A stretch of DNA of 64,000 nucleotides from Macrophomina tecta (taxonomy: Eukaryota > Ascomycota > Dothideomycetes > Botryosphaeriales > Botryosphaeriaceae). The notes beneath the pieces are model-generated. The model made no database searches. It was not told where the DNA came from and worked only from the letters and a program-made list of their open reading frames with translations. This document shows positions 30,556 through 43,424 of the stretch, piece after piece. The translations under genes were made by a program, and so were the position numbers. Positions within the stretch are counted from its first letter, which is position 1, and every line of letters starts with the position of its first letter. The DNA lies in the NCBI GenBank assembly GCA_024180945.1, contig JAKSGN010000005.1:3596001-3660000 (forward strand), read 5' to 3'.

Positions 30556-33500
30556 CGTTTTAATTTTTTAGTTGCAGGCCGATAGGATGTGGAGTGGAGA
30601 ACTCGGCGCAGAGGCGCACCGACCTCTTTTTGCCCAGAGCATCAATTTCATTCCGGAGCCGAATTCGCCCCGTTTGACCCCTTCCAAGCAAAGGACATTC
30701 GAGAAACGGAAAGGGAAGACCTCATAACCGGAAGCGGGAAGCCGGAACCTTTTTTTCTTTCTTCCCTTCAGAAGGATGGCAATAATCAGCCAAGCAAACC
30801 ACCGATGAAACCGCCGAGCTTTTCGGAATTGCCAATCTCAACCAAATCACCTCACGACAGGAGCCCGAGAAAAAGCGGCAAAAAAAGCGAACGACCTACT
30901 TACCCAGACATCAAACCAACCCAAACACGGCAACGTCTCGCCCCTTGCCCCCGTGTGTGTCGCGTGCCCACCGGTCGCTAATAAGAAAGGAATAAAGAGA
31001 AAGAGCCTGCGGACACCAACGAATCCTCTCGCACACCATCGTACTCGATAGCTTCCTCATGCGCCTTATTAAAATAACAATAAAAATACTTAGGCCTGTG
31101 ATAGTGGCGTTTGTCCGCCGCATAGCTTCCATGACAGTCCGGAGATTAAGAGAGAGCGATCCAACGACTATTGCCACTAAACGGGGCAAGACGTCGGTAA
31201 AACACTAGCCGCGTGGCATAAAGCAAGACTCACCGAGACCCGTAATATCCTCTGATCGGTGCAATATAAAAAAAAAAAAAAGAAGAAAGTAAAGTTAAGA
31301 GAGGGATCTGCGACATGAGGAGCGAGCGGATGGAAGCGTACCACGGCCGGGCCCTTCAAACGGCTTAGGCGCAGATCATGTGGGAGAGAGAAGCATGGAA
31401 GGGCAACGTGGGAACGAGTGCGTGCGTATGCACGTGCGGCGGGATGTGCCGGCGCGATGAGGAGGGCGAGAGGGCGTTATTGTTAAGGGCGGCCCGAGAC
31501 ATTATTATGATGGACCTCGATCGTGATGCCTTTTATCCGTATTATTTTTCGTTGGTGTTTGGGGGCGGTGGAGACCGCCGAGCCGCAATACGTCTTTCAC
31601 CCAAGCCATGTTCTTGGAACGTATGTGCGTACGTCGCAGCAGCAGTAGCAGCAGGTGGTCGTGGCAGTTGTGGCAGCATGTCGGAAGATGTCTCGTGTGC
31701 TGACGGGGCGGCCGAGCGTTTGTTCGTACGTTCGCCCGAGCAAAGCGTCCACGCGCGCGCGCAGCATTTACTGTCGTTGGAAGAGCAATAGAATGGACTG
31801 ATTTGCCACGATCGTGTCATCCTTCCGCTCTCATCATAAGCCGGCAAAACGGCGAAAACGAGTGGCCGGGCTCGAAAACTCGGATTACTGAGTTGGACGG
31901 TCACGCTGCTGGATCGCTTCGGATCAGGATCGTAAGCCCTTCCAAGCCGCGGATGGCCGGGTAAACAGGAGGAGCAGCAACATGTGGTGTATAGTGGATC
32001 TCTGCGAGACACGGAGGAGACGGCATGAAAAGCCTCGTCTTCTGCCTTGGGAGGCCCGATAGGTGTGCCATCGTCGATAGTGGACATCAAAACAGAAAGC
32101 GAGAGCTGATGTGTGTGCTTTGCCTTTGCAGTAGCGAACACTTTGCTGCTGGTCGCTCCTTGTCGACTATACCCCCGGTGCGTGCATGTGGTGGCGCGGA
32201 GGAGAAACACTGACGACTTGCTTTTCCTTGTGTGCCCCGTCTCCACATTGCCATCGTGGTTCGACATGAGGGCCAGAGAACAGCCTCGTGCGTGTGCGCT
32301 TCCTCCGGTCGGTCAATGCGCCGGATTACGGGAAAAGCGTAAGGCAATGGGATGATACGGCTGAAAAGAGAGAGAGAAAGAGAGAGGAAAAGGAACATGT
32401 CATATTCCATGTTCTCCTGCCGTGTGACCGGGCGCGATTAGGAGTGAAGAAAATCAGACGAGAGAGCATGCGGGCGCGGCAAGGCGAGTAGTCTGACGAG
32501 AACCAAGGCAGAAGAAAATGCAGAGACGGAGGTACTAGGAACGAAGCAAAGGAAGTCGTTGGACAGCGCCGAGGACTGCATCTGACGTTTGACGTATATG
32601 CAAAGCAGTGCTGCTGCGTCTCCCTGCCAACGATGTCTCTCTTTTCCTCCGAGCCTACCGCACATACAGCTTGCATGCTTGCGCGAAACTACCGGTTCCG
32701 CGGCGATTCAGACAAAGGCGCGCGCTCTCTGAGCAAACTGTGATCGGCAGGAACGGCCATACTCTCCATGCAACAACGCCCAGCCTGTGCCTGTCACGCT
32801 CTGGAGCGCCCGTGAAGGAGAGGGCCTCAATGATCGGGGCCGATGCAGGACGGCAAATGAGGCATGCCCTAGCACGTCTGGAAGGGCCACTGAGTGACGC
32901 TGCGTCTCCAGCGCAAATCACAATGACCGCAATCTATTCCACATGGCGGTACATGCGTGACATACGGCCAAGAGCATGCAGACTCGCACAGAATGAAAGG
33001 GATAGAGGAGGTCTCATCTCGAGCGGCGGTGGCTGGAGCGGACCGGCACGCGAGCATGGCCACGGCGAGGTAATGCTGATGAGCGATGGGAGGAGCGTCT
33101 GAGACAGCCTCACTGGAGCGTTCCTTCGAATGGAGGGTCCGGTCCTGCTGGAGCACTGCATGGCCCCCAGCCTCTCGCTGACCGTGGCACACGCGGTTCC
33201 AACGGCTGCAGCCTCGCCGCCCATGAGATGGTACCGCATCAAGCTGAGTGCATGCAGTAGGGGCTGCAGCCGGTCGGATCTGGAGTGCATACATAGCAAA
33301 GTGGTACACAGGCGCGCGCGCTCCGCTCCGTGGGCTGTGTCAGAGTCGGCGGAAGGCACAGCAAGGGCGCAGCGTGGCACGACCCTCGATCAATGTGCCG
33401 TTAGAAGCTTCGTCGTGTGTGACGGCTAGTCCGGTAGGGCGGGCGTGGGCGTCACGGAGGCACACAGACGCCGGGCATTGTGTGTAGCCAAGCTGGGTCA

Positions 33501-35478
33501 GCCCTCTCCATGGAAGACTGGGCGGGAGGAGCGGGGCGCGCGGGGCGGCGCGAAGGGAGCGGTGGTGCCAAAGAGGGCGACGGCCTCTCTGCTCCCAAGT
33601 CCCAACTGCCGGGCCGTGTCGAGGCTTGCTTGGAGTTGCGGCATCTCGCATGGAAGATGGCTGGAAGGGGCTGGAAGGGGGGGGGGGGGAGTGGTGGCGT
33701 GCAAGGCAGAGCTGGTGCAGGGCGGGTTGAGGTGTGTCGGGCTGTGAGTGGAGTGGTTTCGCAGGCGCAGGCCAGTGGTGCCGAGGAATTGCTTGGACGG
33801 CCCAATAGACGCTGTCTGACGTTTGACAAGCGCCGCGATGGACGAGTTGCGAGCGACGAATATTTGCTTCTCTCCTCGTTGGTCTGGTGACGCCCGTAAG
33901 CCGCATGCTATCTGCCGCGTGTGTGTCGCCGAAACGGCCACACGTTCAGAGGGAAACACGGTGCAGAAACACGGCAAGGGGCGGCGTCCTTCGCCACCGC
34001 CTGCCAGCGACAGGTACGAGCCTGCAGTGACATCTGAACAGTGGGGCCTCGATGGCACATCACGAAGATCATGATGCGAGCGACCCAGTGCCGCGACGGC
34101 GGAGGTCCCACTATCGTGACAACGTGAGCTCACTCGACGCTAGCCGTGAGGGTGGCGGCGCGGAGTGGTGATGGTCGCCTGCTGGGACGGTCAGATGACA
34201 CGCCGGATCTCTGTTGCGCCTGGCCGCAGCATCGACGAAGCAGGCTGGCCGGCAGGCACCCACCAAACAATCAAGCTGGCGCGCATGCACAGCATGGCAC
34301 ACACGCGGCTGGGCTGGTGGCCAGGCTGGGGCTGGCTTCGGAAGCTTGCCTCTGGAGGGAGAGGCCGTCTGCGCCTCGAAATCGGGCCATCTCCCTCTAG
34401 CTCGCCCCCCAAGAAACGGCCGCTTGCCTGCCGATGCCAATGACGCTTCAAAACTCAATCTCCACGCCCCTCGGCCCCGGCCATTGGCCAGGCAATACCC
34501 TCACCTCCCGCATCCTGGGTTGCCGCCCAACCCCGGTCGCCCGCCCCGGAGGAGGCTGCTGTACGAACTGCCCGTTTCTGTCGTTGCTCAGCCTGCTAAT
34601 TTCGTCAATCAGAAAGGGGCCAACCGAGATTATGACGTCCGCTGTGCCGGTAGCTTTTTGCAACCCTGTGAACTTACTGAAGATTGACCGGTGGCCTGTG
34701 CTACCCTGATGAGGCGCCGCCCGGCCCAATTCGACGCTTCCGCGACGTCGATCAACGCACACCCATTCGTCACCGTCCAATTGCATCACCCTGGCGAGGA
34801 CATATGGCCGTTCTGATCTTTGCCAACGCAGGCTTTTTGCTTCTATTGTTTGTTTTTTGCTTTCTTGGTCCATTTCTGCGCCTCTCGCTAAGACCCTCAA
34901 ATTCCACCCTTTCTTGATCAAATCTTGCTATCTTACAAATGAGCTTTTGCGCTCTGGTATCAAAATGAATGTGAATGGAGCAGGCTAAAATCTCCGGCAA
35001 GTGACACTCCAGGTGCTTAACAGGTGGTAAAACTCCATGAAATGCTGCATCTTGCTCCGGGTCCCCTCTGAGCTGATCAGGTACATCGCTCCTCGGACTC
35101 AGTCTTCGAGTAGAAAAAAAGAAAAACAGATATCCGCTCGCCACTCTAATGCAGAAGCGACTGGCTTCAAGGTTGAAATATCCGGAAGCAATTAAAAAAC
35201 AATACAGGAAAAAGCCGAGGGACTGCAACCGTCTATATCTGTCCTTAGGGGAAAATTTGAGGCCAGTATGTTGAAAATTTCCTTGGGTAAACGCCGTCGG
35301 TGATTGTTTTGCGCCAGGCCCTTGCCAACCCCATAACACCTTACTTGGAAAAAGTACATCTCATCTCGTCGTGACTTTTTGTGTGAAAAAGAAGTATAGA
35401 ACACATCGTGAAGAAGGCTCATGAAGATAAATGGAAGAAATCTCCGTAATAGGTAACTTCCAGGTGCATCGCTCAGAC
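30556..35478. other. Gene desert left of the kinase gene, 4.9 kb
   Basis: I found no coding gene on either strand. Frames here are short, overlap each other and lack family motifs. An A13 run lies near 31266. GC content is not low, so simple RIP decay does not explain it. Confidence 0.45.
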
Positions 35479-36854
35479 TTAGTGCGCGCACAGTGGCCGT
35501 TGGAACGACAGTTGCTGAGAGAACTGCTTCACCAGATTACCGGCCTGCTGAAAGTAGGAGCTCAGCCAGGCATTGGCTGGACTGGGAACGTATGAATGAT
35601 GAGCAATGCCGTTGCCCTGGCAAGGCACGCTGTTGACGTGGCTGATCGAAGAGTTCGATGACGCCGACGAAGTGGAAGAGATGTGAGAGAAGACGGAACC
35701 AGTGTCAGACCCGGAGCTTCCCGAGGAGATGGAGGGAAGAGGGTACTGGAGGGAGTACGGGGGTGGGGAGATGGGTGCCTGCGGAATAAAGTTGGTCATG
35801 TAGGGTTGCGGCATGGGCATCATTCCAGGCTGGAATCCCGGGTTGCACTGGTCATAAGGCTGGATCGGAGGAGTAGAGATCGGGGCGGGAGCGTAGATGG
35901 GGGTGGGGGCCTTGGTGAACCGCGGACAAAGTTGAATCATATCCCTCAGTTCGGGAAGCTTGATTCTAGTTGCCGGGTTGGGATCGAAGATCCTCCTCAG
36001 GATAGTGTCCAGCTCGTAGGAAATTGGCAGAATGGTCCTCAGGAAGTTGGGATCCTTCATGAAAGCGCGAAAGGTCGAATCCTCAAGCGAGGCTTTCTTC
36101 CACGGGTTACGGCCACAAGTCAGATTGACAAGGATGACGCCCAGCGACCACACGTCATTGGGCGCCGATTCGTAGGATGCGTAAGCCTTGGGATTGGGCT
36201 GTTGGCATTCTGTGACACGTTAGTACCAGTTGGCAGGGATCATCCCTCCGAGGAATGCATACCTGGAGACATGTAGAAGGTAGATCCGCAACCGAAATCG
36301 GAAGTGTAAGGATCCGAGGTAGCAAGACCAAAGTCAGCCAGCTTGACGGTGTTGCCGTTGTCAGTGACCAGTATGTTCTCAGGCTTCAAGTCCCGGTGAT
36401 AGATGCCCATGGAGTGGCAGTATCCAACGGCATCCAGGATCTGGAGGAAAGCTCTTCTGGCAAGCTCGTCATCACGGGCATACCTTCCGCGCTCAGTGAT
36501 GTTGGAGAACAGGTCGCCATCAGGGCAGTACTCCAGAACTACATATGTGCACTCCGGTGAGTCCATAATCTTGACCAGCGACACTACATTTGGGTGCGAA
36601 CTGGCCAAGTGATGGAGCTGGATCTCACGCTGCTGGAACTTCCTCTGGCGGGGCTCGAGGTTCAGCTTGTTCAGGGCCTTGACGGCATATTGCACTCCGG
36701 AGTGGATATCGACGGCCTTGTAGACGGTTCCATAGGCGCCCTCACCAAGGATTCCAATGAATTGCAAACGGCCTGCGAGAATCTGGCCCAATCGTTGCTG
36801 GGGCGGGGCGTATCCTCCACTGAGCGTTGGCGAAGCGGGCGGGGTCGGCAACAT
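35479..36854 (-). CDS. Ran1/Sks1/Vhs1-type Ser/Thr protein kinase
   Basis: A 440-aa kinase in two exons (36263-36854, 35479-36209; intron 53 bases, GTATGC...TACTAAC...CACAG). Kinase landmarks are GEGAYG (37-42), Lys59 in YAVKAL, HRDLKPEN (153-160), DFG (174-176) and FGCGSTFYMSPE (187-198), where the usual APE is SPE. This activation-segment form is typical of the fungal group with fission yeast Ran1/Pat1 and yeast Sks1/Vhs1, which act in nutrient response and the switch to sexual development. The C-terminal 140 residues are Pro/Gln- and Ser-rich and disordered, probably regulatory. The gene stands alone between two gene deserts. Confidence 0.93.
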
Positions 36855-39800
36855 GGTGGGAGAGAAGAGAGAGAGGTGGGTGGTGTTGTCCTTAGCGGTC
36901 CAGCGAAGGGCTCCAAGGACGTATTAAAGCAGTTGGTCCAGGCGGCCTAGGGACAAGAAAACACCAGGATTCCTGTGGATGGCCGGTCGGACAAGTAAGA
37001 GTAGCAGAAAAAGGAAACCGGGGAGGCCAATTGGGAGCAGTGAGGCGGCTGGGAGAGAGGCTGAGGGCTGTGAGGCGGGGTGGGGAGGGAGAGAGGTTGG
37101 TGTGCGGTGGTGAGAAGGTAGGAGGAAGGTATGATGTAGGTGAGGCAGTAGTAGTAGTTATGGCAGGCAAGCGCAGCAGTAGTAGGCGGGCAGCCGAGGC
37201 GGGCAGCGGTGATGATAAGTGCTGCAGATGTCCGGGCGTCGATGGGCGTTGCAGGGCACGACAAGGGCGCCGTCTAATAGGAAGGCGCAGGCTAGGTGAT
37301 CCATGCTCGACGGCAGTGACGAAGACGGACTAGGCGTGGCTACTTTGTTGCGGGCCCCCTGGCGCTGGCCCTGGCCGGCGGCGACACTCACACGGCGCAC
37401 GGCGCTCAGGCACTGCAGGCTGACGCCGGCGGGATTGACGTTAGCGGCACCGCGAAGGATCTCTGGCGTGTCGCAGCGGGCGTGACTGTGCTGGGCGGGC
37501 CAGAGCCCTAGCATGGCGGGTCTCTTGCGTGCAGCGTTTGCAAGGAACAGGCCGGCGCACAGGCGCTGCGAGGAGGGCGGGCGTAGCGCAGGCCAGCCAA
37601 TGGCGCGTGGCGCCAGCGTCTCGCCGGCCAGCCAACGCGCTTGGCGTGCAGCAGCGATGCTCGCGGTGCAGCTGGGGGCTGCATGCGTCGTCGCGCCTGT
37701 GGCCCGGCATGCGTGCGACAAAGCAGCCCCAGACGCGACATGCCGGATACAGCTATGCACGCTGGGCCCGTTTGGGCGCTGGGCAGCGCGAGGCGATCGC
37801 CGCGCCGCGGGTGAAAAAGGCGCAGCGCAGCGCAGCGCACGCGGGCGTGCCCCTGGCCAGCGAGCCCGCCCAGTTGCCCAGCGCCCACGAGCCGTTGGCT
37901 TGTTGGCGCTCGCATCCTCGCCGGCGTGTGCCCTTCTTCGTTAGCCGGCCGCGCCGATCCAGCGCCCATGACTCCCCAATACTCTGGCTGCGGCGTGCTA
38001 AGATTATCTCGGGCGCCCCAGCGAGGATGACTCGCTCCGCGAAACCATTATGCGCTTCGCTGGCATCGTTGCCACTCACGAAACGCCCTGCGACTCTATT
38101 TAGCCCGACCCCCGGCGCCCGCCCAGCCAATGGCAGCGCGTGCTTGAGGCCCGCCTTACTCTGGCGCGCTGCGGGCCCCGGATTGGCTGCCCGCGCCGCG
38201 CAGCCCTTCGCTGACAATCGTTATTTCGACCCGTAAACACGGCCGGAAATTATGTGCCCAATGAGCGGCGGCGCGCGGTTTCAGCGCGGCGCATGACCGG
38301 AGCTTTGCCCTCGCCGTGCCCGTCTGACGGCGTGGTGAAGAAAGCCGTCGGCCTCCACGTGTTGTGGTGGGCCATCGCAGATGGACCTTACGCGATGCGA
38401 GCGAGGCTTGACCGGTCGTGGGTAGCAGTCGCTGGCAATCACCTACTTACCGCCTCTGCTCTAGCAGAAACAGGCGCTCCACAGGCCTGGCCGGATCGTT
38501 CAAGGTTGCCTCGCACCGGCACTGTCCGCCCAGCGCGCGCATCGGCTGGTCCGGGAGCGCCAGAGCGAACCTTCCACCTGTCTTGTTCGCGTAGCCCGAA
38601 GCGGAATACGACGGGCGATCGCCAGTGGGTGCTTGGAACTCGGCTCGCCGCCTGACTTCTAGAAACTGCCCGCGCAGGGGTGCGGCTTGCCCATCGTTTG
38701 CCCCGGCACAACGTAATGCCGTATTGCCGCGTGCCTGTTGGGGCTGAGGCGGCGCGGTGGAGGTACGAGGAGGCATGGGCATGGATGCGAGGCCCACGAT
38801 GGAAAAAAAAGTTCCATCGTGCTCCCGTGAGCAGCAGAATCCCCACATGGCCACAACGCACGCCGTCTACAGCTTCGCTGTCAAGCCTCCAGGCCGGGCG
38901 CCTTGTCCCACGCACACCGCTCGTCGGTGTGGATCGATTCCGAGGGTTTAGCGGCCTGCACAAAGGCCGCGTTTATCGGCTTATCGGTGTGGAGATGGCG
39001 GGAAGCTCGAAGGAAGGCGGGAACGTCGGCCCACAGACGGCGGGCTCGCGGCAGCCCTCTCCCCTTCCGTAGCGTGCAGTTGCATCACGGCCTTCTTGGG
39101 CGCGGTGCCGCGCCCCAGGCCACAAGGCCAACAGCAGCCAGCAGCCAGCAGTCAGCCAGCCAGCCAGCCAGCTAGCCAGGGCCTGCCGTGCCCTGCCGTG
39201 CCCTGCCGTCGCTCGCGATCCCAGGCGGCCGTTTCGATGGGCAGATCTGGTGTCTGACGGAGGCGTGCCGTCTCCTCAGTCATGGCCATGCTCCAGCTAA
39301 GCTTTCCCGCTGCAGTCTCACAATGTGGCTCGAATAGATTGCAACTCTGGGGTCTGTCCTAAAGATGCGAGCCAGCCCGGTGGAGCAAGCGGGTCCCTAC
39401 AAACCGTCTGTTTGTAGCGGCGTGTTGGCGCGCGCAGCTCGAGGCGGTGGAGAGTCATCCTCCGCAGCTGCGACTCAAGCGCCCGTTCTTCAAGCCACCC
39501 TGCGACTGCGTGGCGAAGCCACGACGACCAGCGAACAGCAGCCAGTGACCCAGCGTTCCCCACACCCTCCATCACACACACCCTGACCCCAACTGCACGC
39601 TTCTTGTCGAGACCGCGCGCTCCATCTTTTTTTTCTGCCAACGGCTGACCGCGTCCGGCCAGCGCCCTCCCCAGTCGCTTGCTGCAACGTTGAGTTATCC
39701 TGATCTCACAGATAATTAATGCGCCGAACACGCAATCCGATGCGGCCTGCCCCAATCAACCGCCCTCAATCAATCAGCTCCTTACGCGAGGTTCGAGCAT

Positions 39801-42800
39801 GCCTCCTCTTCTTTCCTCTCCTCATGACCTGCCGCCCGTCGTCATCGAAACCCGGCTCTGCAACGGATGCACTGCCGCTTCGAGCGACGGGCGGTCCCCT
39901 TTGCTTATGCGCGTCGCACATCCCGTTGTGAGGGCGTTTCACCCTCGTCATAGACCCCCGAGCAATCTCTCCTAAACCTCGACGGCGCGGGTAGCCTCGC
40001 GCTGTCCCCGGCACTCTCCAATCGAGATGACGGCCGATGGGACGCGCAAGAGAATCTGAGATGCATGATCATGGCTTTGCCCGCCTGTTGCCCGCCTGCC
40101 CTGCCACCTACTCTGCCCTGCCCTGCCCGTGGCTCGGCCTCCCGCCTGCCCGCAGCCGCCGCAGTCCGTTCCATCCATGCCCACACGCACCCCCATCCGT
40201 TCGAGCGGACAAGCTGCACGCACGCTCCGTGACGGGCGGCCCTTTCCCCCAGTCCCATCTCATCGAACCCAAACCCAGCCCCAAGGGCTGCCGCCTGCTT
40301 GCTTGTGCCGCCTTCCCAGCTTGAGCGCAGGTGCCAATGCGCATCAGTGATCAGATGCCGATTTGCCTTGGCAGCCCGCCACAATCCACTCACCACTCGT
40401 CCCATCCAGCTGCTCTTCCTACACCACCAACACAAGCCTCCAACAAGGCTACCGAGCTGCCACACGCTTCCTTCAGTGCTTCACAATGCCTTTCTCCCTT
40501 TAGCCGTTCTTGCGCCGCCTCTATCCCTCTCATTCCCTTCCTGGCCTTCGTTCTGCTTCTGGGACCGAGGCGCATCACATCATCCCACCAACACCCTTCC
40601 TTCCCAATCCGTCGGTAAAAGCCCCGACGCAGGTGTAGCGCTGCCGAGCACGGAAGTAAATTGCCTGGGTAGCGGAAGCGCCGGGCGCGCGAGCGAGCGA
40701 GAAGAGAGAAGCGGAAGCGAAATGTCTCATCAGCGAGACGTCAGCCATCATCATGATGATCACCGTCGAAAACTGCCCACTAGCGGTGTCACCTCCCGTC
40801 ATACCCAACATGCGCTCGCGCCTCCCGCCATCTCGCTAAAAGAAGGGATCGAGCGAGGTAGAGAGATAGGGCGTACGCGAGAGACTATATTGACAGTACC
40901 GTGGCTCGGGGGTTCTCGCTCTAACCATCACCCCCCATCTTGGCTGACTTGAGTAAGGCACTGCCGCAGCGACCCGTTGGTCGGTACGGACTGCTTCCTC
41001 TTTCCCCGACTCGTCGGTTTTTACTTAGGAGATCCTGCCACACCCAAGCATGACGACGAGCATTCTCCCAGCAAGTGCGGTCATCTTCTCCTCTCGTCAG
41101 CTGTCCTCTCGTCATTATTACTCTTAATATCCCCCCCTTCTTGCCACGTTATAGACTTCTGTATACCACCGAGCGCTGCCGCTCCATCATGCAAAAATTC
41201 ATATTGGGTCGGTGGCGACGACGAGCAATGAGAAGACAAAAGCTTAAAATCTCCATTTAGCCTTCCGACCCCAGGGGAACGGACGAACGCACGTGCATGT
41301 TCCCCCAATGGTGCACGGATGCGGTATGCATGGGTGTTGATGCGGCAGCGGGAAGGAAGGCGGTCAGTAGTGAGTAAATTCATTCGCCGCAACCTTTCCC
41401 TCTCCACGCAGGGAGGAGAGAAAAGAGGGAACGCGGAAGGGCCTCAGATGCGGGAAGGCAGGGGTAAAAGAAAAAAGAGGGCAAAGAAGGGCTGGATCCG
41501 CTCCCCGATCGTGCATCCTGCAGAAGCAGAAGCAGCATGTCGTCAAGCGAGTAGAAAAGGATAAGACGTGATACGTGCCCACCTGCATACCGCCGACGCT
41601 GCTACTGCTGCTGCTTGCTGCTGTGCTCTTCGCGGTATAGTGGTTGGTGGCGTTATGGGCCAGAGAGTAAAGAAGGAACGGAGAAAAAATGGTTGACTAG
41701 TCTTCGCCGAAACTCTATTTCCGCTTGCATGCAGCAGCGATGAACGGGATGTTTGCGGATGGCATGGGGGCTGGAAGCAAAGGACGGTTGGTTGCGCTAA
41801 TTCATTTTCTTGCTCTTACTCGTGAATGCCGGGACCCTGCGAGGAGCCAAGACACCATTCGGGGAGCTTTCCATACCACCCTTCGCGTTGCGGGTGCTTG
41901 CAGAAAAGTAGCTTGTACTGCCCTAGCTCCGAAGTAACTTGCCCCTACCACACCCCACATAATTGAGCAGCCCAGCCCCTTCATTACTCCACCAAGCCGC
42001 GGATTGACGAGGGTCTGGGCTTGTTGGCGGGCTTGCATATGCATGGCCGTCCCAATCGGGGGGAGCTGGCATGGTTGATGTTAGAAACAAATGCGTCAAA
42101 GAGAAATTGATGGCCGTCATCAGTACAATTGCAAGTCTTGCTCTTTGAGATGGAGCATGTTGTGCGTTATTGAATGATGTTTGCATTGATTGTTGGGATC
42201 TTTCTCTTCTCAGCGTCCAGGCTGGTAAGACGAAAGCTTATGTGGTCTCATGGTTGGACAGACCTATTCTGAGTTTAGAAAAGCTTGGCAACGCTCCTCA
42301 ATGCACGCACGCCCTCATTGGCCTGTCGGCGCTTCGGGAACGAAAAGATCACCCGCCGAGAGACATGTCATGGCGACAAGGTGTGAACTCGGGACGAGTG
42401 TCTTTGCCGTTGCGCTGTGCGCGCGGCAAACTTACCGGAGCAACTTCGCGTTTGTGGCTGAGATGCCGCATACGTCCGTCGGATCACACAAACCACAAGA
42501 ACACGCACGCAGCTTCCCGCTTGCTTGCTTGTAGACGTGTGGGTCCCGCACTCTAGCCATTACTGCCGCCCTTTGCTAAGACGACGGCGCTCTCGTAGGG
42601 GGATTTCATATGGTGCGAATGAGAGAACCCATCTATGCAGCTTCCTTCCGGATGACGGTGCCGCGTTCACCCAGGCTCTGCAAAGCAATGTGACAGCAGA
42701 ACTAACGGCTGAGATGCAGTCATCATCAAGGTCAGGAGTTCCAAGGAAGTCTAAGAGCTTAGCGTCTAGTTGAATTGTGGCGCTGTCAGCCATGGGAAGC

Positions 42801-43199
42801 TGAGATGACTGCCTGCTGGCAGCGAGTAACAGGGCGAGCCACGATTAGGGCGCTCTTAGTCAGTCTTAACGTCTCCACTGGAGAAAAACCAAGCCGAAAG
42901 CATTTGGAAAGGCAAAAGGCGACTGTGAAGGAGCTGGTCGGGGCGCCTAACGCCAAAAGCGCCGACACTAGGCAGCCGCGAACGGCACTTCCGATCAGAG
43001 CCGCGTCGTGGCTAATGAGCGGCAAAGGAATTTAGCGATGGCAAATGCCAGAGGGCGGAGGCAAAAAGATTTTAGTGGCTGTTACGCAAGAATCGCCTCT
43101 GGCAGGAGGCGCGGGGTCCTAGTAGTTGCACATGCCAATGGCGCAGTTGCTCATGTGGCTGCACTTACGCGTACGGCAAGGCTGTGTTTTTCTCTCCTT
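36855..43199. other. Gene desert upstream of the kinase gene, 6.3 kb
   Basis: No coding gene found. The first 2 kb are GC-rich and give long overlapping frames on both strands without motifs. It contains the short tandem repeats at 39129-39209. Long 5' leaders or upstream control regions of the kinase gene may lie here, but nothing in the sequence proves it. Confidence 0.45.
39129..39209. repeat. Short tandem repeats: CAGC/CCAG units, then GTGCCCTGCC units
   Basis: Repeated CAGCCAGCAGCCAGCAG followed by four to five CCAG units, then three copies of a decamer around GTGCCCTGCC. Read directly; no gene overlaps. Confidence 0.8.
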
Positions 43200-43424
43200 C
43201 CGAGTTTAAGGGCCGAAAGAAGGAGGATGAGCTGGATGTGAAGGAAAGTCCGGACGATACTTGGTGGTTGTCAGCGGGTGCTCCCGGTAGATCAGCTTCG
43301 TGACCCGGAAAATGGCCGCAACCGGCAGAGCCGGCCGATGACGACCACACCCGTATTCGTTGGGAATGATGGCCGGAGGGGCGGCTTAAGTCCAAGCGCG
43401 GAGTGACTGGGTGCGGCGCTTCCG
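43200..43424 (+). ncRNA. Candidate RNase P (or MRP) RNA core
   Basis: The segment has GGAAAGTCCGGACG at 43243-43256, like CR-I of RNase P, and GGCGGCTTAAG at 43380-43390, like CR-V; AAGTC and GGCTT can pair as helix P4. Between them are a 9-base-pair helix (43265-43273 with 43339-43347, one G-T), a CGGGT/ACCCG stem, and GCAACCGGCAGAGCCGGCCGATG, which resembles the GCAACAGAGAG...CCGATG region of bacterial RNase P RNA and contains CAGAG. The ends are guessed. No protein frame explains the motifs. It could also be RNase MRP RNA, or a chance match; a covariance-model search would decide. Confidence 0.45.

Noticed and set aside
31542..32267. Minus-strand frame of 241 codons in the desert
   Set aside because: Low-complexity stretches and no conserved block; a chance frame in DNA without clear base bias.
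36947..38236. Many overlapping frames on both strands upstream of the kinase gene
   Set aside because: GC-rich, Ala/Arg-rich frames of similar length in all six frames, as expected by chance.
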